Notes: generated by a model not told the origin, from the sequence alone. A stretch of 64,000 bases of DNA from Porogramme epimiltina (GCA_900155495.1 FTLJ01000232.1:61169-125168), one strand, 5' to 3'. Numbered from the stretch's first letter, positions 51,905-63,482 are shown. Numbers and translations: made by a program.

Positions 51905-53202
51905 ATGTTCTCACCATTTCCTGCGCTTATAGCGTTTGGTACTCTCTGGACACAAGCTCGGTCTTCGGGAGTCCAGGTCCAGGCCCATCTGAATGCCGGT
52001 ACAGACGTCATCTGTAATCCGCATTTCGCCTGGGTGAGTACAATTAACGGTAGTGCGTCGGCGATAGGATGCTTACTATTGCGTTGAACAATCTACACAG
52101 ATGAACAACAGCATTGGACAAAACCCGTGTTTGGTAGCAGCGTATTTGCGTTTTCCATGCGAGGGTCCCAGTAAGGCGCTCCGCTGTTCTGCGAGCCGAT
52201 GTGCACTGAATGGAGGACTCCCGTGCCGTAACAGATTTTTTGCACACCATACAAGAAGATGGAATGTACATTGGGTCGCAAAACGATCACTCTAATAGCT
52301 GTTACTGCAACACCGTGTTCTATTCGACTCTGGCGGCTTGCGGATACTGTCAGGATGCAGTTGACCCTCACGCTATTCAGACGTATGTACCTCACAGTCT
52401 CGTACCACCTTCGAGTGCGCCTCACACACCTACCAGATGGGCAGATTTCATCTCGAGGTGTGCAGCCGCGAATCTCACGATACAGCTGTATGTTGCCCCA
52501 TAATACTGGACCTCTTTGCGCATGTATCCTCAAGTCCTTTGACATATTCTAGGTATCCTGGAGGAACACCTGACGGGACACAGATACCTGGCTGGGCTTA
52601 CGCGTTTGATGGGTCGGTGAGTGCATTCTCGTTTATGCTACACACGCCGGACTAAAAGACATATCCATTTTCCCTCCCCGCTAGTCTGGATATATTAACA
52701 TTACCAGGATTAAATCCATCGCCGGTGTGTCCTCTTGTTTGATATTTCCTGTTGCCGGTGTGAATCCAGGCTTGGATCAGTTGGAATCACAAGTGGATTG
52801 CCATCTTCATCCAGCACTGTGTCGAGGTTTTCGAGTTCATGGAGTATCTCCGGGACTTCAATGGTCGCATCAACAGCCCTTTCCACATCTGCAAATACAA
52901 GTGTAGGTGCTCATCAGGACGAATCCAGTCCTAATGATAGCATTATAGCAATAGGCGTGATGGCTGGAGTCGCACTGATTATTGTGATGCTTGTGGGGTA
53001 TTATTACTTCCGTAGTAGTTCAATACGTGGCATCGCTGCTTCTTTACCACAAGAAACTCACACAACGACGTTGCAAGCTGGACCCATGAGGATTTACGTG
53101 GGTTTATGGACGCCTTTGTTTGATAACGCATCTAAGTTGGATACTCACATCCATCACATGCAGGACCCCGACGATCCAACCACTTATCCCCCTCCCGTGT
53201 AG
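51905..53202 (+). CDS. Cys-rich single-pass membrane protein, copy 2 (285 aa)
   Basis: Eight exons: 51905-52033, 52101-52170, 52235-52382, 52437-52487, 52553-52616, 52685-52724, 52781-53097 and 53164-53202. Exons 2-6 measure 70, 148, 51, 64 and 40 nt, exactly as in copy 1. Shared motifs: AWMNNSIGQNPCL, CYCNTVFYSTLAACGYCQ, FISRC and IPGWAY. A hydrophobic leader is followed by the ectodomain, a shorter Ser-rich stalk, one membrane span (about 220-244) and a short tail ending DPDDPTTYPPPV. The start at 51905 is preferred over upstream in-frame ATGs because it places the leader like copy 1. It arose by tandem duplication. Function unknown; probably a plasma-membrane sensor or wall-facing protein. 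Confidence 0.8.
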
Positions 53203-53381
53203 TTGAACGTCTCTATAGTCCCCTCATCCACTTGTGATTTCACGCAGCCACATGTATTAGTGAGGTGATTGTATAGCAGAATTCAACTGTGTCGAGGCCG
53301 GGGTGACTGAGTACGCATTCGTTCCTTACCCTCCCGTTCATGAAGAGGAATTATTATCCCGCAGGCTGGTTATCCCCTCCC

Positions 53382-54739
53382 TTACACATATAAGTTGTTG
53401 TTGTCACTGAACTTCTCACAAGCGCTTTTACTTTCGTAGTCGAAGATGTTCAACCTACCAGCAACGTCTATTCGAAGGCGAGATATGGAAGGATGCATGT
53501 CAAGTACGGTTGTCCAACGCCGGCGCGGGGATCGGTGTACAGCCGAGTAGAAATTATACCAGAACGACTCTGTTTGCTCCGATGTGCTCCCTGTCATGAA
53601 GTGTCTGTACCACCCCCACGAGGGAGACGTGACATCGGGGGTACATGATGTCGCTCACGTATGCATGGCAAGAGATTCCATACAAGACGGGTAGAAACCT
53701 AAATTTCCCCAATCCACTTTCCATAGCGGTCCTCTGCAGTCGAGTAAGATGTTGCTCTGATTGAAATCACTGTGGGTGAAAACAGGTGTCCAGTCGATCT
53801 CGGGTTCAGGGAGGGAGGCCTGGTGGGTTACTGAAGCAAGAGCAGAGCACGCGAATGCGCCACCCATGAAATGCGACAAACTCGCAGAAGTGTCGAAACC
53901 TCTTGGGGAGTGGCGAAGGAGAGGTATCGTTTCTGTTCGAAGAGGATGCCGCGGACATCGCCGTTATCGACCGCGCTTACATAGGTGCCCCGCACGGAGT
54001 GCAATTGTTTGACGTAAAGGCGTAGTGTGCAGGCGACGCGGGACCTCGTGAGATGGCTGAGGTCATCCCAGCTATCTGAGAGCATGTCCCCTCCGATGAA
54101 GTCCATCACTTGGCGTCCGGGCTTGGGGAGATGGTCTGGGAGTTGTGGCGTGTTGACGTGCGAGGGCTTTGTCAGAGGGCTTAGAGGCATTGCCATCCTG
54201 TACGATTAGCGACCGAGTGATTCGTGAGACGGGGACGTAAGGAGCGAAGATAGCGTCTTCAACGTCAACGCCCAAACGACGCTTCAGAACCTCGGCCCAT
54301 TGGGACGGATCGGATTCTCCCCTAAATGCGAAGAGGTCATCATTGCTAGAAAATGCTTCAAGCTCGCCATCCAACTATAACTATTGTTAACATATGTAAG
54401 AAGCATGGTGAGTGGGAAGCTTACATCGGGCAGTGGCTGCGGAGAGGGCAACGCGAATAACCCCGCCACCCAGTCGATTATCGCGTCTCGCGCGTGTATC
54501 CAGGAGTTCCTGGGTGGTGAATATGGTAGAGGGTGAATCGCTCGGCCTATAAGCATACTTTTAGCAACCGAATTAAGGGCGATACTGTATCACATACCGA
54601 TGTGGGCGAAAATGGTATCTACGCTTTCTTTGGAAGTGGTGCTTATACAGACATAGTCCGTGTTCTACCTGAGGCCGGCACCGAACTTTTTCTCCAAGAA
54701 GAGATGTCTTTGCAAGAAGTCGCGTTGAATGAGATCCAT
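53382..54739 (-). pseudogene. APH/kinase-like (phosphotransferase fold) pseudogene
   Basis: Exon skeleton: 54739-54598, 54546-54425, 54374-53659 and 53604-53382, with good donors and acceptors and closing phases. The family is the aminoglycoside-phosphotransferase/choline-kinase-like fold, which is numerous in basidiomycetes. The catalytic loop FTHSDFNQSNILLD (HxDxxxxN) and the following DWG metal-site motif are intact. Three lesions are visible. There is an in-frame TAG at 54667-54665 after about 24 codons. One frame change occurs near 54190, where the N-lobe frame jumps. A second, compensating change lies near 53845, after which the original frame returns. No intron of plausible length explains either jump. 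Sequencing error could explain single lesions, but three together favour a pseudogene. Confidence 0.7.
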
Positions 54740-55423
54740 TTTTGATTGCACAATGCACACAAGCGGCGCTGCTTCGCGAGCCTCTCACACTAAAGAGTCC
54801 AGCGCCCCATACGAGGTGGGAGCATCATACACAACTAGGGCAATTTAAGCGGGACCTTGTTGTGGCCCTAGGCGAGTATCAAGGGTCAACTTTGCGTTGT
54901 CCTGGGTGCGATAGTAGGGCGGAGATATAGTAGCGTGAGATAGAAGTGATCGAGACGTTCGAGGAATGATTCCCGCAATACCAGGAGTCGTGCGAGCGAT
55001 CTCTTGCCAGAGTCCCTGATCAATTATAATATCAGAAAGGGGCATACGGGGGTGTGGGAGCAGCACTGCAACTCACCGGTGATACCAAGCTCCACACGGT
55101 GAAATGTAGGAGACGGCCGTCCTTGTAGGCTCAACATCAAGAAGTTCGAGTAGTAGAACACTAAAGCTTGAATCTGCATATACCAACAAGGCGAGAAGTG
55201 ATGTCGAACATGCATGAATTCAGCTAGATGTACCGAGTACTCTCACGATCACGGGACCACAACACGCGTCGCGACGCGTACCCAGTGCCCACGGGCGCTC
55301 TGGCACTACTTGTTCCTAACGCTCATTGTGCGAAGCCTGCATCTCTTCGTCCTTCTCATCGAAGGCCCACATCCATCGCTTCACACTGTCCGCTAACAGC
55401 GCTACAATTCTCACCCCGGAGCA
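54740..55423. other. Spacer with a possible minus-strand exon
   Basis: 684 bp between the pseudogene and the RAD51 paralogue. A minus-strand frame from 55215 to about 55072 ends at a GTGAGT donor and could splice to a TGATCAG acceptor near 55020. What follows does not give a convincing product in any phase. I cannot name it; it may be another relic. Confidence 0.35.
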
Positions 55424-57151
55424 ATGTCGGACAGATCCCTTTCCACCTTATCTCTCCCTCTGGCCACACTTTCCGCCCTTAATACCGCCGGATACGAGAC
55501 AGTCAGCGAATTGTATGACACGACCCCAGAACAGCTCTCCAGAGGTCTGTGCACTGTGTCTTACTTTACGTCACGGGCGATCTTCTAGCTCCCCTTCCTC
55601 TGGCATCTCGCAAACTCACTTGGCGTGCGCGCCCAACCCACAGACCTGAACCTTGCCCTCCCGGCTTCGCAGGCACTCTTCTCGGCCACTCGACCCGCGC
55701 CGGCCACACAATCACGTCCCATGACCCAGTCGGCGTCAGCAATGATGGGCTATGGCGACCGTCGCCTCTACTCAACTTCTTGCGCGCCCCTGGACGACCT
55801 GTTGATGGGCGGAGTGAAGCGCGGGCAGGTTCTCGAAATCAGTGGACCCGCTGGGTGCGGTAAGGAGCAGATGGCGGCCGAGGCGATTAAGAGCTTCGTC
55901 GCCGCGGGCCAGGCTGTACTCTTTGTCGGTGAGAGCTCGGATTCACGCATGCTATAACCAGTTCCGACTAACCTTCCGACGACCATGCACTGGCTGCTGT
56001 AGATATGCAGAGCATGGTCCCTCCAGCTACCATCAAGCGAACTCTGTCAGGCGCGGGTTCGAGGGGAGGTGCGGGTGTGGGTGCGTCTGCCCTGGATGGG
56101 CTCGTTTCCCCATGATTTACGTCTTCCTTTCGCAAGGTGGTCCCACGACACAGGCCTGCGGGCTGGATCTCGTCCATTACCTCGCCCTGCGCACACCCGT
56201 CGAACTCGTCATCTTCCTGCGGAATCTCGCTGCGTATCTGGAGGCCCAGCCGTCCGTGAGTGCGCGCTCGTACTGCCTATCCCCGCGGACGTCGAGATCT
56301 CACTCCGCCTCGCACGTCCGTCCCCCCGGTTGCGCCCGACATTCTCGCGCGGGCTGCGGGACGGCTGCCGTCAGACGGCCCTGCTCGTGTTCAATTCGCT
56401 CGCCTTCCCACTGCAGATGATGACAGCCAAGGAGCGTGACGCGATCATGGAAAGCCTAAAGCAGACGCTCGCCCGCGCGTGTGCTTCTATGGGTCTGACT
56501 GTACGTAAGAGTAGCTATTCCCTGCGAGTGCCCCCGATCGTATCAGAAGGGTACTGAAGCACGCCTCATGCCTGGACCAGGTCATTATCACGAGCCACCT
56601 CGTCAGTGAACCTGTGGCCACGGCCGGCGATGGCGGATCGGAATCCGATGTCAGAGGTGGCAAGTGGATCATGAAGCGGATTTTCAGTGCGTCGCCATTC
56701 CTCGCCTCATCTGACAATGTCACGAACAGACCAAGCCCGGGTCAAAGGCAACTGACACACGCTTCTCTCTTCTTCTACCAGGCGACTGGAACTTCCCGAA
56801 GGGACGAACAATCAGGGTACTGATAGTGCCCCAGGGGAAAGACGTGGGGTGAGCAGGCCCAGCTCCCGGTCTGCGCCAGCACGATGCACCCGCGCTGACC
56901 GCGCATTGGCTCGCCAGCGTCATCCGCCTGCTCTCGTCCCCAATCCCCACACCGGGCAACCCACGGACGCCCGAGGTGCGCTACCAGCGGGTGCGTCTCG
57001 GCCTCGGCCTCCCTTCTCCCCCGCGCCGGCCACTCGTGCGCGTCGTCGCTGACCCCCGTGCGTTCCCTCACAGGTCGCAGGCGCACTCCAGCGCGAGCGC
57101 GCATTCCGCCTCTCCCAGCAGCCCCAGCAGCCCCAGTCGTCGCAGCCATAA
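55424..57151 (+). CDS. RAD51-paralogue recombinase-like protein, 350 aa
   Basis: Nine exons: 55424-55544, 55644-55928, 56003-56080, 56137-56255, 56375-56500, 56581-56686, 56782-56848, 56918-56990 and 57074-57151. A helix-hairpin-helix-like N-terminus (LSALNTAGYETVSELYDTTP) precedes a RecA core: STSCAPLDDLLMGGVKRGQ, then Walker A GPAGCGKE (108-115), a Walker B-like LLVFNS (204-209) and VIITSHLV. This is the layout of the RAD51C/Rad55/Rad57 group, mediators of homologous recombination. Walker A has Glu where Ser/Thr normally binds Mg, and Walker B has Asn for Asp. The end of exon 3 (56068 or 56080) is the least certain junction. An in-frame TGA at 56850 lies inside the donor of intron 7; the downstream exons are in phase and look coding. 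Confidence 0.78.
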
Positions 57152-57754
57152 TAATAGCCATAGGCTGCAGCGGCGTGCCTGCATCCGCCCTAGAAGCCCC
57201 CACTGAGCCCCTGCGTCTCCGCCTTCCCCGCGCTCCACCCATCGCCCGTGGCCTCTCATACGCACCCGTTTGGTCCCGCGAACCGCTGGCGACGCCCCCT
57301 CCCCAGCCGCCCCGCAACCCACCACTCACGCACGGGAGCATCGTGCCCCCCCGGCAGCGCGCGCGCAGCTTCGGCCGGGGCTGCTTCCTTTCGCCCACGC
57401 TTGCGCCACCATCGATATGTCAGGCGCAGGCGCGGGCATACTTCGGTGCGCTGCTACTATGCGCCCTCCCTCCCCGCGTTCTCGCGCTTCTGCCCCGGCT
57501 CGTGACGGCTGCCTGGCCCCTTCCTCTCCCCCCGCTGTCCCCCTCGCACCGCACATTGTCGATATTCTTGCAGCGCCCGTTCACATCCGCTTCCACGTCC
57601 TCGGACAGCTTCGGCCACAGAACGCTTCCCTCCTCCCTTCCCCCTTCCCTCTCCGCCCTTCCTTCCCCCCTTCTCGCTCCCCTTGTGCGCGTGCGCGTTC
57701 GCGACGCCGTTCATTACGGTGCTATAGAACCTACAGAACCCCTGCATTGCCCTG
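57152..57754. other. Convergent spacer RAD51 paralogue / MTHFS
   Basis: 603 bp, GC- and pyrimidine-rich. Long plus-strand frames here are Pro/Arg/Ala-rich and read antisense into the neighbour; they are not called. Confidence 0.5.
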
Positions 57755-59539
57755 CTAGAAGGACGCGCCCTCCGCAGCGGACGCCTCGGGGGGCTCGAGC
57801 CCCTGGGGCGACGGCGACGGCGACGGGGCCCCCACGACGCCGTCCGGGCCCACGATCATGTCCACCCTCCAGTCGAGCTCGCCCGCGGGCACCTTCCCCG
57901 CGTCGAGGATCTGCTCGCGCAGCGCGAGGGCCACTGTCGCGGGACGGCGCGTGTACGTAGTCGCGTACGTAGTCGTAGATACGCATATCGCCACATTGTA
58001 GCGGAATTGCAGATAGGCCAAGGTTGACGGGCGTGCGGCCATAATAATGTGTGTGATGGCGTTCGGGAGGCAATGCGAACGCAAATACGCACGCGCGTGT
58101 GTGCGGTTCGAGGGTGACGGTTCGGAGGCGGTCGAGGTTGTAGGTTCATCCGGATTCAGCAACAATCGCGCGATATGGAAGAGGGGGGAAGGCGGTGGAA
58201 GGCGGGGGCAGTATTCACCTAACTTCGGACGCTGTTGCGGCTGCAGCGGCGTGCTGCCGTCACCACGACCTTGCTGTGCCGGGGGCGAGGCGTACGAGGC
58301 GAGGAAGCGGTCGTAGAAGCCCTTGCCGTACCCCAGGCGCGATAACGATCGATCAAATGCGACGCCTGCGGGGAGGAGCGCGCACGCGCACAGGGGAGGG
58401 AGGGAAGTCAGTCACGTCATGTCGCTCGCATCTGCGGTACGATCGAAGGGGCGATCTCGCGGGGGGGAAGGGGGGGAGCGTGGGTGGGAACATTGACGGG
58501 ACGGGCGCACAGCGCGCCGCGGGTGCGCGTGAGAAGGGGGAGCGCGAGGGGCCCGGGCGATGGGTGAAAACTCGTAATGCGTAATTAGCGTGGATGTGCG
58601 TGGGAACGCGCGCGGCGCGACGGCCTGGGCGGGTCGGCGGCGGCGGCGGGGCGTATCCGCGATGCGGGGTAGGCGAGGGCGGGGTGGGCAGGGTACGAGC
58701 GCGAGGGAGGCAAAGGCGGAATGCGGAACGCGGGGAGGGGGACGTGGGAAGAGGACACGGGGGGCGGAACGGGCGCGGGCGGAGGGATGGCGGAGGGGGC
58801 GGACGCACCGGGCATAACGATCATATCGAGCGGTTCTGCACTCCCGCTCAGGGCTTCGCGCGGAACCGAGAAGTCCCAGCGGCGCGGGCGGGGCGGGGCG
58901 GACACACAGCGGGGCGGTCAGCGGCTCGTCCGGTCAGAGCGGACTTTCGTCCCCCGCGAGCTCGAGGATCGACGCGCTCACCTGTCGGCCGCGCCCTGCC
59001 CTTGTACTCGCGTTCGGGCTCGCGGATGCCCCAGAGGCCCGCAGGCAGCGCCGCGAGGTCCTCCGTGCTGAATATTTGGAAAAAGTCCATCAGCCCGAGG
59101 GCCTTATCGGTCATCTTAGGGATGAAGAGCCTCTTGTCTGTCAGGCAAGACGTAAGTATGCGTCATCGGCGCGTGCACCGCGGCGGTGAGCATTCGAAGG
59201 CGCGACAGTGAGGGCGCGAAGCCGATGCGCGCACCTGCGCCGAGGATAGCAGACACGACCGCCGACGTGTCCACTTCTCCCGTAGGCATGCTGAGAAAAC
59301 AGCTGACGTTGGTGCTTTGTTGGAATTCGGGAAGCGCGAGGAGCGTGTTCGTTATCTGGCGTGCTAAGGCAAAAGGGTGAATGACCAATTCGCAGTATGG
59401 AGCGGAAGAGAAGGGGGATGGGTCCCGGGAGGAGCCGTAACGAACATTGTGCCTGTATTTCCTCATGCGAGAGGTTGGCGAGGACGCCCCGCATCGCCTT
59501 GCGCAAGACGCCTTTCTGCTTCTGGAGGACTGATGCCAT
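57755..59539 (-). CDS. 5-formyltetrahydrofolate cyclo-ligase (MTHFS), 249 aa
   Basis: Six exons: 59539-59446, 59363-59235, 59137-58982, 58853-58809, 58365-58219 and 57933-57755. The enzyme converts 5-formyl-THF to 5,10-methenyl-THF using ATP, keeping the folate one-carbon pool usable. Diagnostic sequence: KRLFIPKMTD, LWGIREPE, PLDMIVMPGVAFD and the nucleotide-binding loop RLGYGKGFYDRFL (151-163). LALREQIL and DWRVDMIV complete the fold. A short Gln/Gly insertion follows the loop, and a Pro/Ser-rich tail closes the protein. Introns 3-5 are long for this window (128, 443 and 285 nt) in very GC-rich DNA. The acceptor of exon 4 is chosen by phase. Confidence 0.92.
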
Positions 59540-60429
59540 CCGATGGGTGCTCTTGGTCTGAAAGGAAAGTGCGGCTTCAAGCTGGCAACATCAGAGGGCC
59601 ATACATCAGACGATGCGCCACGGGGGAAACACTAACCAGCGACGTCGGTTGCACGCAACGACGACACTCGGCAAACACGAACGAACTTGCAAATGTACAG
59701 GGAGGAGCGTGTCACGTCACGTCACGGTGGCTGGTATGCGGTTGTTTGGATGGGCTGGGCGTCAAGTTCGTTTACGTGTTGAGGTCGACTACTGGCCAGC
59801 AGCGGGCTCTGAACACATCAGCGAGGGTCAAACTCGACACGACCGGCCAGAGTTTGCGATAGCGCGCCGACCACCGCTGCGCACACACGCCCAAAAACAG
59901 CCCCCGTTCTGTCCCGGGCGGACCATCCCCGGTTCGCGACGCGACCAGGCCTGCAATCAGTCAGCAGCACGCCTCCCCGTCCCTGCGTCCCACACGAGTG
60001 AGTTTAACCTTTTACCCACTGCTCTGGGTCCATCCTTCCCGCCTCGAGGACCCGCAAAACTAAAAGCCTCCGCGGGTCGCGATAGCGAGACGTGAGTCGG
60101 CGCCCTCGCCCCTCCGTGAGCACCTGATGACTGATACCCCTCCCGGCAGGCTTCCTCCTGCCCGGCGCAGCGCTTCCTCGCCGATAACGTCTCCAGAGGC
60201 CACCATCAGCCTATCCGTCACTCCAGCTCCTTCAACCCGTCCGTGTCCCGGGCTCCGTGCTCCGTGCTCCGAGCCCCAAGCCCGAAAACTACGCCGGACC
60301 CTCCGTTCCGCCTCCGACCACTCCGCCTCCGCCGACTCCGCTTCCGGGTCTCTTCCCACTGGTATGACGCCCACCGTATCGCACACTCGTGTTCGTCCAT
60401 TAACTCTTGCACCAGATACCAACACCGGC
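59540..60429. promoter_or_regulatory. Divergent region between MTHFS and PIG-P
   Basis: 890 bp between the two start codons. The PIG-P side seems to carry 5' UTR introns: 60092-60149 (GTGAGT to CGGCAG) and 60362-60415 (GTATGA to ACCAG with a TTAAC branch-like site). Confidence 0.45.
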
Positions 60430-61794
60430 ATGGCCCCAAACACCACCCGAAGCAATAGAGCCACAAGCCACAAGCCGCCCCCGCCCAAGCTCCAGGGCCT
60501 CCACTCCAAGCCCAAGCCCAAGCCCAAACCCACGGCCAGTCCCGAACCAGCCAGCACGGGCGAGGACGAATACGCGCAGTCGTCTAGCGGCGCCGCCCCC
60601 CAAGCGCAGATGGAGCCTACGTCGCCCGTGGCGCCCCTCGCGCCCTACCCGCCCGTCCCGCCGGGCGCAGGCACGCGCTCGCGGGCGCCCGAGTTCTACG
60701 GCTTCGTCGCCTGGACGGGCACGTACCTCCTCTTCTGCGCCTACCTCCTCTGGGCGTTCCTCCCCGACGCGCTTATCCAGGCTCTCGGCGTGTCCTGGTA
60801 TCCGAACCGGTGCGTCGCCCTGCCGTCCTCGTCCCCGCCGTCGCGCGCGCTGACCAGCGTCTCCCCCCGCCCCTCTTCGCTCCTCCGGCTGCCCCGCCTG
60901 CGCGTACGTTACGCCCGCCCACTGGACGCCCGCGCATGGCCCGATCGCACGCCACGCCCGTTAATCTCCGTTCGCGCGCCCTGGCCCACACGCCGCGCGT
61001 CCCGCGTGTCGCCGCGTGCTACCGATCGCCCACGAACCGCGCGCGACGGCCTCTCGCCCTCCCGAAACGCGCAATGTCCGCCGCCGTCGCTGCGCCCTCC
61101 GGCCTTTTGCCTCTCATACTTCTCACTTCGTGCTTCGCCCCGCGTCTATGCCTCTCTCGACGCCCACCGATCGACGAATGGTGCCACGCGCGTGAGCACA
61201 GGGAGTGGGCGCTGCTCGTGCCCGCGTACGGGATGGTCCTTGTCCTGCTCACGTACTTCACGTACTTTGCGCTCGCGCTCGCCGGCACGCCCGCCTTCTC
61301 CGACCCGCGGACGATCATGGGTGAGCTTTAGCCGCTTCCCTCTCTCCCCCGCACGCTCTTTGTTGTCTCCTTCAGCGTGTCTACATCCCCTTGCGGCTCC
61401 GTGCTGCCCGATCACCTGGGAGGCCCGGCTCCCATGCAATCGGACAGCGCGTGGCGCAGGAGGCCACACCGTGGCAGCCCGTCTCATTCCACTTCACGTC
61501 CGCTCACGCACGTCCATTCTGCCCCTACGCGCCGCAGACTCGAAGGCGCACTACCCCCCGCCCGCATCTCCGCGCCCAGCGGCTCCGCACACAACGCCAA
61601 GGCCAACGACGCTCCGGCTGAACCCGACCCCAAACCTGAAGCTAGACGCGTACCGCGCGCACGCGCGCCCCGACGCTGTCCCCGAGCTGTACGATGTCCC
61701 TCTCGGGCTCGTGAACCGCGTCGTGTACCGCCGGCGGGCGCCCACAAGAGGCGCAGACGCGGACGCTGGCGCGCTGTCTCCAGGTTCAGTCTGA
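60430..61794 (+). CDS. GPI-N-acetylglucosaminyltransferase subunit PIG-P, 251 aa
   Basis: Three exons: 60430-60809, 61202-61320 and 61538-61794. PIG-P (Gpi19 in yeast) is a small membrane subunit of the ER GlcNAc transferase that starts GPI-anchor synthesis. The family block is clear: PEFYGFVAWTGTYLLFCAYL with span 1, WYPNREWALLVPAYG across the first intron, then span 2 (VLVLLTYFTYFALAL) and the downstream PELYDVPLGLVNRVVY. The N-terminus is a Pro/Ser/Lys-rich extension with a KPKPKPKP run. An upstream in-frame ATG at 60127 exists but lies within a likely 5' UTR intron, so 60430 is preferred. Introns of 392 and 217 nt are long for this genome. Confidence 0.9.
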   Translation: MAPNTTRSNRATSHKPPPPKLQGLHSKPKPKPKPTASPEPASTGEDEYAQSSSGAAPQAQMEPTSPVAPLAPYPPVPPGAGTRSRAPEFYGFVAWTGTYLLFCAYLLWAFLPDALIQALGVSWYPNRCVALPSSSPPSRALTSVSPRPSSLLRLPRLRVRYARPLDARAWPDRTPRPLISVRAPWPTRRASRVSPRATDRPRTARDGLSPSRNAQCPPPSLRPPAFCLSYFSLRASPRVYASLDAHRSTNGATRVSTGSGRCSCPRTGWSLSCSRTSRTLRSRSPARPPSPTRGRSWVSFSRFPLSPARSLLSPSACLHPLAAPCCPITWEARLPCNRTARGAGGHTVAARLIPLHVRSRTSILPLRAADSKAHYPPPASPRPAAPHTTPRPTTLRLNPTPNLKLDAYRAHARPDAVPELYDVPLGLVNRVVYRRRAPTRGADADAGALSPGSV

Positions 61795-61850
61795 GGGCGC
61801 TGGACGCGCCACGCGCGCCGGCATGCTTCTGCTCGGGACGGGAGAAGGGT

Positions 61851-61890
61851 CGACGCGGACGCGGACACGGACGTAGACGCGGGCGCGGCG
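61851..61890. repeat. Degenerate GACGCG hexamer repeat
   Basis: About six imperfect copies of a GAC-GCG/GAC-ACG unit just beyond the PIG-P stop codon. Confidence 0.6.
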
Positions 61891-63139
61891 GTGTCCTGCA
61901 GCACCAGCGCGCAAGCTCCGACCCGTGTCCATTCCCGCGCCCCGCACTCCGCCTCCGTGCCGCCGAGCGTGTGGTTTGCTGGAGCGCCGGAGCGCCGAGG
62001 GCGAGCGAGGGGGCAGGGGGGTTCCTCCTCCTCTCGGGCAGGGGGGCGGCAGCCCGACGACGTGTATACGTATGCGCATCCCAGCTGTCTGTCTCGCCTC
62101 ACCTCGCCTCACCTCACCTCCGCCTAACCGCCCGCGGGACTTCAACCCCTGCGTCCCTGGCGACGCAAGTGCAATCGAGCAAATTTCGTCGGGAAGGAGG
62201 CCACACGGAGATGGGAGACGGAGGGGGGGAGCTGCAAACTCTCTCTTCGCAAACTCTCTTCGAGGGGGCCATGGCTATTGGGGGCGCCGGGCTCGAGGAG
62301 CACTGCGGCGGTGGAGCCCGTCTCATATATATTATTTTATTTCCAGCGAACTCGAAGCCCGGCCAGCACGCGTGCGCATGCGGGCGTGCGTGCGGACGTA
62401 TGCGTGAGTGCCTGCGCGCGATGGCGGCGCGATAACGGCAGTCCCCAGATATCCTCGCCCCTCCCCTCTCCTTTCACCCCCCGCTCACGCACAGGGCGCG
62501 GCAGGCTACCAGCCACGGCGCCTTCCCGCGATAGAGTTCGATAGCGTACGCGTCCCCCCAAGTGCGGGCAGGCATGGGGAGGAGGGCCCGAGCGTGGCTT
62601 GCACGTACGCTCGGTGTCTATATGCTCCACGTCTGGCATCGCTCGCGGGGCCCTGCTGTGGCCCACGACTGTCGGTGGGCGGGTGGCCGCCCCGGATCGC
62701 CAGGAGCAGCAGCAGGCCTGAGGGGCGGAGGCCTTCCCGAACCCCGGCCGCGCCGTCCGTACGCCTACACCCAGCCACGCACGCTCGCTCCTCCGCCACT
62801 ACGAACAGCCGCCTCCGCGGTGAACGCTGGATCTCCCGCACAGCAGGGGCGCACGCCGCGGCCGAGGCCCGCGCGACCCCTCGCCCTCGGCCCCGCCGGG
62901 GTCACTGGGTGCGCCCGGATTTCATAACCACCGCTTCCCGATGTTTCGTACGCGGCGCACATGCGTCGCGCAGCGGCGGCGTGCCGGCGCTGTCGCCTGT
63001 GGCCCGCGGCCGCGTTCGCGCGCCGTCAGGTGGGTCGCGGGGGCAGGGGAGGCGAGCCCCCGAGCTAGCCACACGCAGGCGCGCACACACGCCCTGCGAC
63101 GCGGCGCGCGAAGCTCCCACTCTCCGTGTTTTGGGCTTT

Positions 63140-63184
63140 GAGCTCTGAGCTCTGAGCTCTGAACTATGAGCCTTGAGCTTGAGA
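63140..63184. repeat. GAGCTCT heptamer tandem repeat
   Basis: Three perfect copies of GAGCTCT are followed by degenerate units (GAACTAT, GAGCCTT, GAGCTTG). Each perfect unit contains a palindromic SacI-type hexamer. Confidence 0.8.
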
Positions 63185-63482
63185 AGGCGCACCCTGCGAG
63201 TGGGGTGGGAGGCGCGGCCTCGCGAATCGGACATCTCGCCTTCCAGGAGCAGATCCCGCACGACGTGCGTCATACATACACCTCGCCCTTCCCTCAACCC
63301 ACGCGCGCATCCACCCTGAGAGGGAGGCCCGAGATACGCAAGTCAGATGGCCCGGCCACGCTCGTGCGTGAGTGTGTCCGTACGCACGCGTGCGTGTGGC
63401 CGAGCGAGCAGCCGTCGCACGCGCCGTATAAGGTTCTGCCTTAGCGAATCCAGATTCCAGCCCACTCGCGCAGAATTCTCGA

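Noticed and set aside
56849..56852. TGA at 56850-56852 as the end of the RAD51 paralogue
   Set aside because: It overlaps a GTGAGC donor, and two further in-phase exons with coding character follow.
57058..57960. 300-codon plus-strand frame
   Set aside because: Pro/Arg/Ala-rich, overlaps the antisense of MTHFS and the last RAD51-paralogue exon; typical chance frame in GC-rich DNA.
60127..60429. Upstream start of PIG-P
   Set aside because: The ATG lies inside a likely 5' UTR intron and the added residues have no family support; kept only as an alternative.
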